Source: Clostridiales bacterium UBA1752
GTDB taxonomy: Bacteria > Bacillota > Clostridia > Oscillospirales > CAG-382
Direction: 5' to 3'
Assembly: GCA_002314835.1 (NCBI GenBank)
Contig: DCHM01000009.1
Coordinates: 1-59,512, forward strand
DNA length: 59,512 nucleotides
Below, in pieces: positions 58,812 to 59,512 of this stretch. The translations under genes were made by a program, and so were the position numbers. Numbering within the stretch: the stretch's first letter is position 1; the number at the start of each line of letters is the position of its first letter. The notes below the pieces were generated by a model. The model made no database searches and was not told the origin of the DNA. It worked only from the letters and a program-made list of their open reading frames with translations.

Positions 58812-59512
58812 ATGTCCAAAAAGATTATCGCTCTGCTTTTAATGCTCGCGCTCGCGATAGCCGTTATCCCTGCTATCGTCAATGCCGAATCGTCCGACTA
58901 TTCGTCCCTGCTCGGCACCGCAAACAGCAATCCGCAGTATAAGTTTGCCATTTCCGCGCCTACATACTACACCGCAGGCGAAACAATCACCGTCACCGTC
59001 AAGGCGACTAACGTCAAAAAGGCATTCCTTATCACAGAGTTTAACCTGTATTTCAGCGATACAAAGCTCGACCCCGTGGTTAAAAACAACGACTCCACCT
59101 CAAACAAAGAGATGGAAGCCTTCCTTATCAAGCCCGCGCTCACAAAGTGGCCCGACGTTATCTGCTCGCTCAACACCGTAGCCGACGATTACGACTATTA
59201 TATGCTCAGCTTTGCAGATTCTTCATTCAAAAACCCCGTCAGCGGCGACAACCAGTTTGAGCTCCAAATCAAGTTTAAGGTTAAAGCCGGCGTCACCGGC
59301 GACATCGTGCTCTTTATACCCAACGGCGAGGACGACAACGTTTGCTACGACTCAAATTACGGCGCCATCCTCGGCGCAGGCAGCTACGTAGTGCTCACTC
59401 CCAAGCCCAAGGAAGAGTCAAAAGAGACTTCTAAAGAAACATCTAAAGAAACATCCAAAGAAACCTCCAAGGAAACCTCCAAAGAGGAGTCCAAGACCGA
59501 GGTAAGCAAAGA
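58812..59512 (+). CDS. Exported protein with cohesin-like domain and KETS repeat (incomplete, runs off window)
   Basis: The frame opens at ATG 58812 (GGAGG at 58801) and has no stop before the window ends, giving 233 codons. A signal peptide (KKIIALLLMLALAIAVIPAI, cleavage near VNAE) is followed at about residues 38-190 by a beta-sandwich with the cohesin/carbohydrate-binding pattern: AGETITVTVKATNV, FLITEFNLYFSDTKLDPV, NQFELQIKFKVKAGVTGDI. From about residue 200 the repeat KETS occurs five times, then KEES and KTEVSK, a stalk like those of other surface proteins here. The C-terminal anchor or other domains are outside the window. Confidence 0.75.
   Translation, partial: MSKKIIALLLMLALAIAVIPAIVNAESSDYSSLLGTANSNPQYKFAISAPTYYTAGETITVTVKATNVKKAFLITEFNLYFSDTKLDPVVKNNDSTSNKEMEAFLIKPALTKWPDVICSLNTVADDYDYYMLSFADSSFKNPVSGDNQFELQIKFKVKAGVTGDIVLFIPNGEDDNVCYDSNYGAILGAGSYVVLTPKPKEESKETSKETSKETSKETSKETSKEESKTEVSK

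Overview
The window looks like a chromosomal segment of an uncultured, gut-type Clostridia (Bacillota), plausibly Oscillospirales or a close relative. This is inferred from: the ylmE-sepF-ylmG-divIVA-ileS-lspA cell-division order; RNase J; type III glutamine synthetase; many lipoproteins with Ser/Glu/Thr-rich linkers after the lipobox; near-consensus housekeeping promoters (TTGACA, 17 bp, TATAAT); and a perfect Gram-positive type SOS box. No tRNA, rRNA, CRISPR array or intact transposase was seen.

Layout. 1-6.2 kb is visibly AT-rich accessory DNA: the 3' end of a SUKH/SMI1-like gene, a Fic gene remnant with operator-like repeats, a polar amino-acid ABC transporter whose binding protein has its two lobes in reversed order, a membrane diguanylate cyclase and a DUF4143 ATPase. 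6.2-9.7 kb is a reverse-strand operon with an aldehyde dehydrogenase, an iron alcohol dehydrogenase and a seven-helix membrane protein. 9.8-26.5 kb is a cell-surface region: an acidic EF-hand-like mini-protein, a Big2/GLUG lipoprotein, a C-terminally anchored surface protein, beta-helix and discoidin-like lipoproteins, an aromatic amino-acid decarboxylase, a second diguanylate cyclase, an AlbA_2 gene lying between two near-identical 64-bp repeats, a DUF4434 protein, a secreted esterase and a Cthe_2159-like polysaccharide-binding lipoprotein.

26.5-36.2 kb carries a WYL regulator, an SDR and RNase J on the reverse strand, divergent from murA; an orphan sigma-region-4-like gene with an SOS box; and a forward operon of corrinoid protein, type III glutamine synthetase and serine hydrolase. 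36.2-40.1 kb holds a repeat-rich spacer, a degenerate phosphohexomutase-like protein, a single-domain FAD synthetase, a DacF-like protein with altered motifs and SecG with a long acidic tail.

40.1-56.7 kb is a conserved housekeeping block: dapA (reverse), then queA, miaA, an HlyD-like protein, ylmE, sepF, ylmG, divIVA, ileS, lspA, an rluD-type synthase, a split transketolase, a Nif3-like protein, rqcH, tcdA, a flavin reductase and rlmH, mostly overlapping or a few bases apart. The right end has a Gfo/Idh/MocA dehydrogenase, a propeller-like protein and a cohesin-like surface protein that runs off the window.

The most unusual items are the lobe-swapped binding protein, the phosphohexomutase-like pseudoenzyme, the SOS-box-linked orphan sigma-like gene, the direct repeats bracketing the AlbA_2 gene, and the parallel promoter-repeat arrangements at the Fic and AlbA_2 loci. 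I did not find a clear multi-gene defence or other new system; the strongest candidates are single unusual proteins and control regions.
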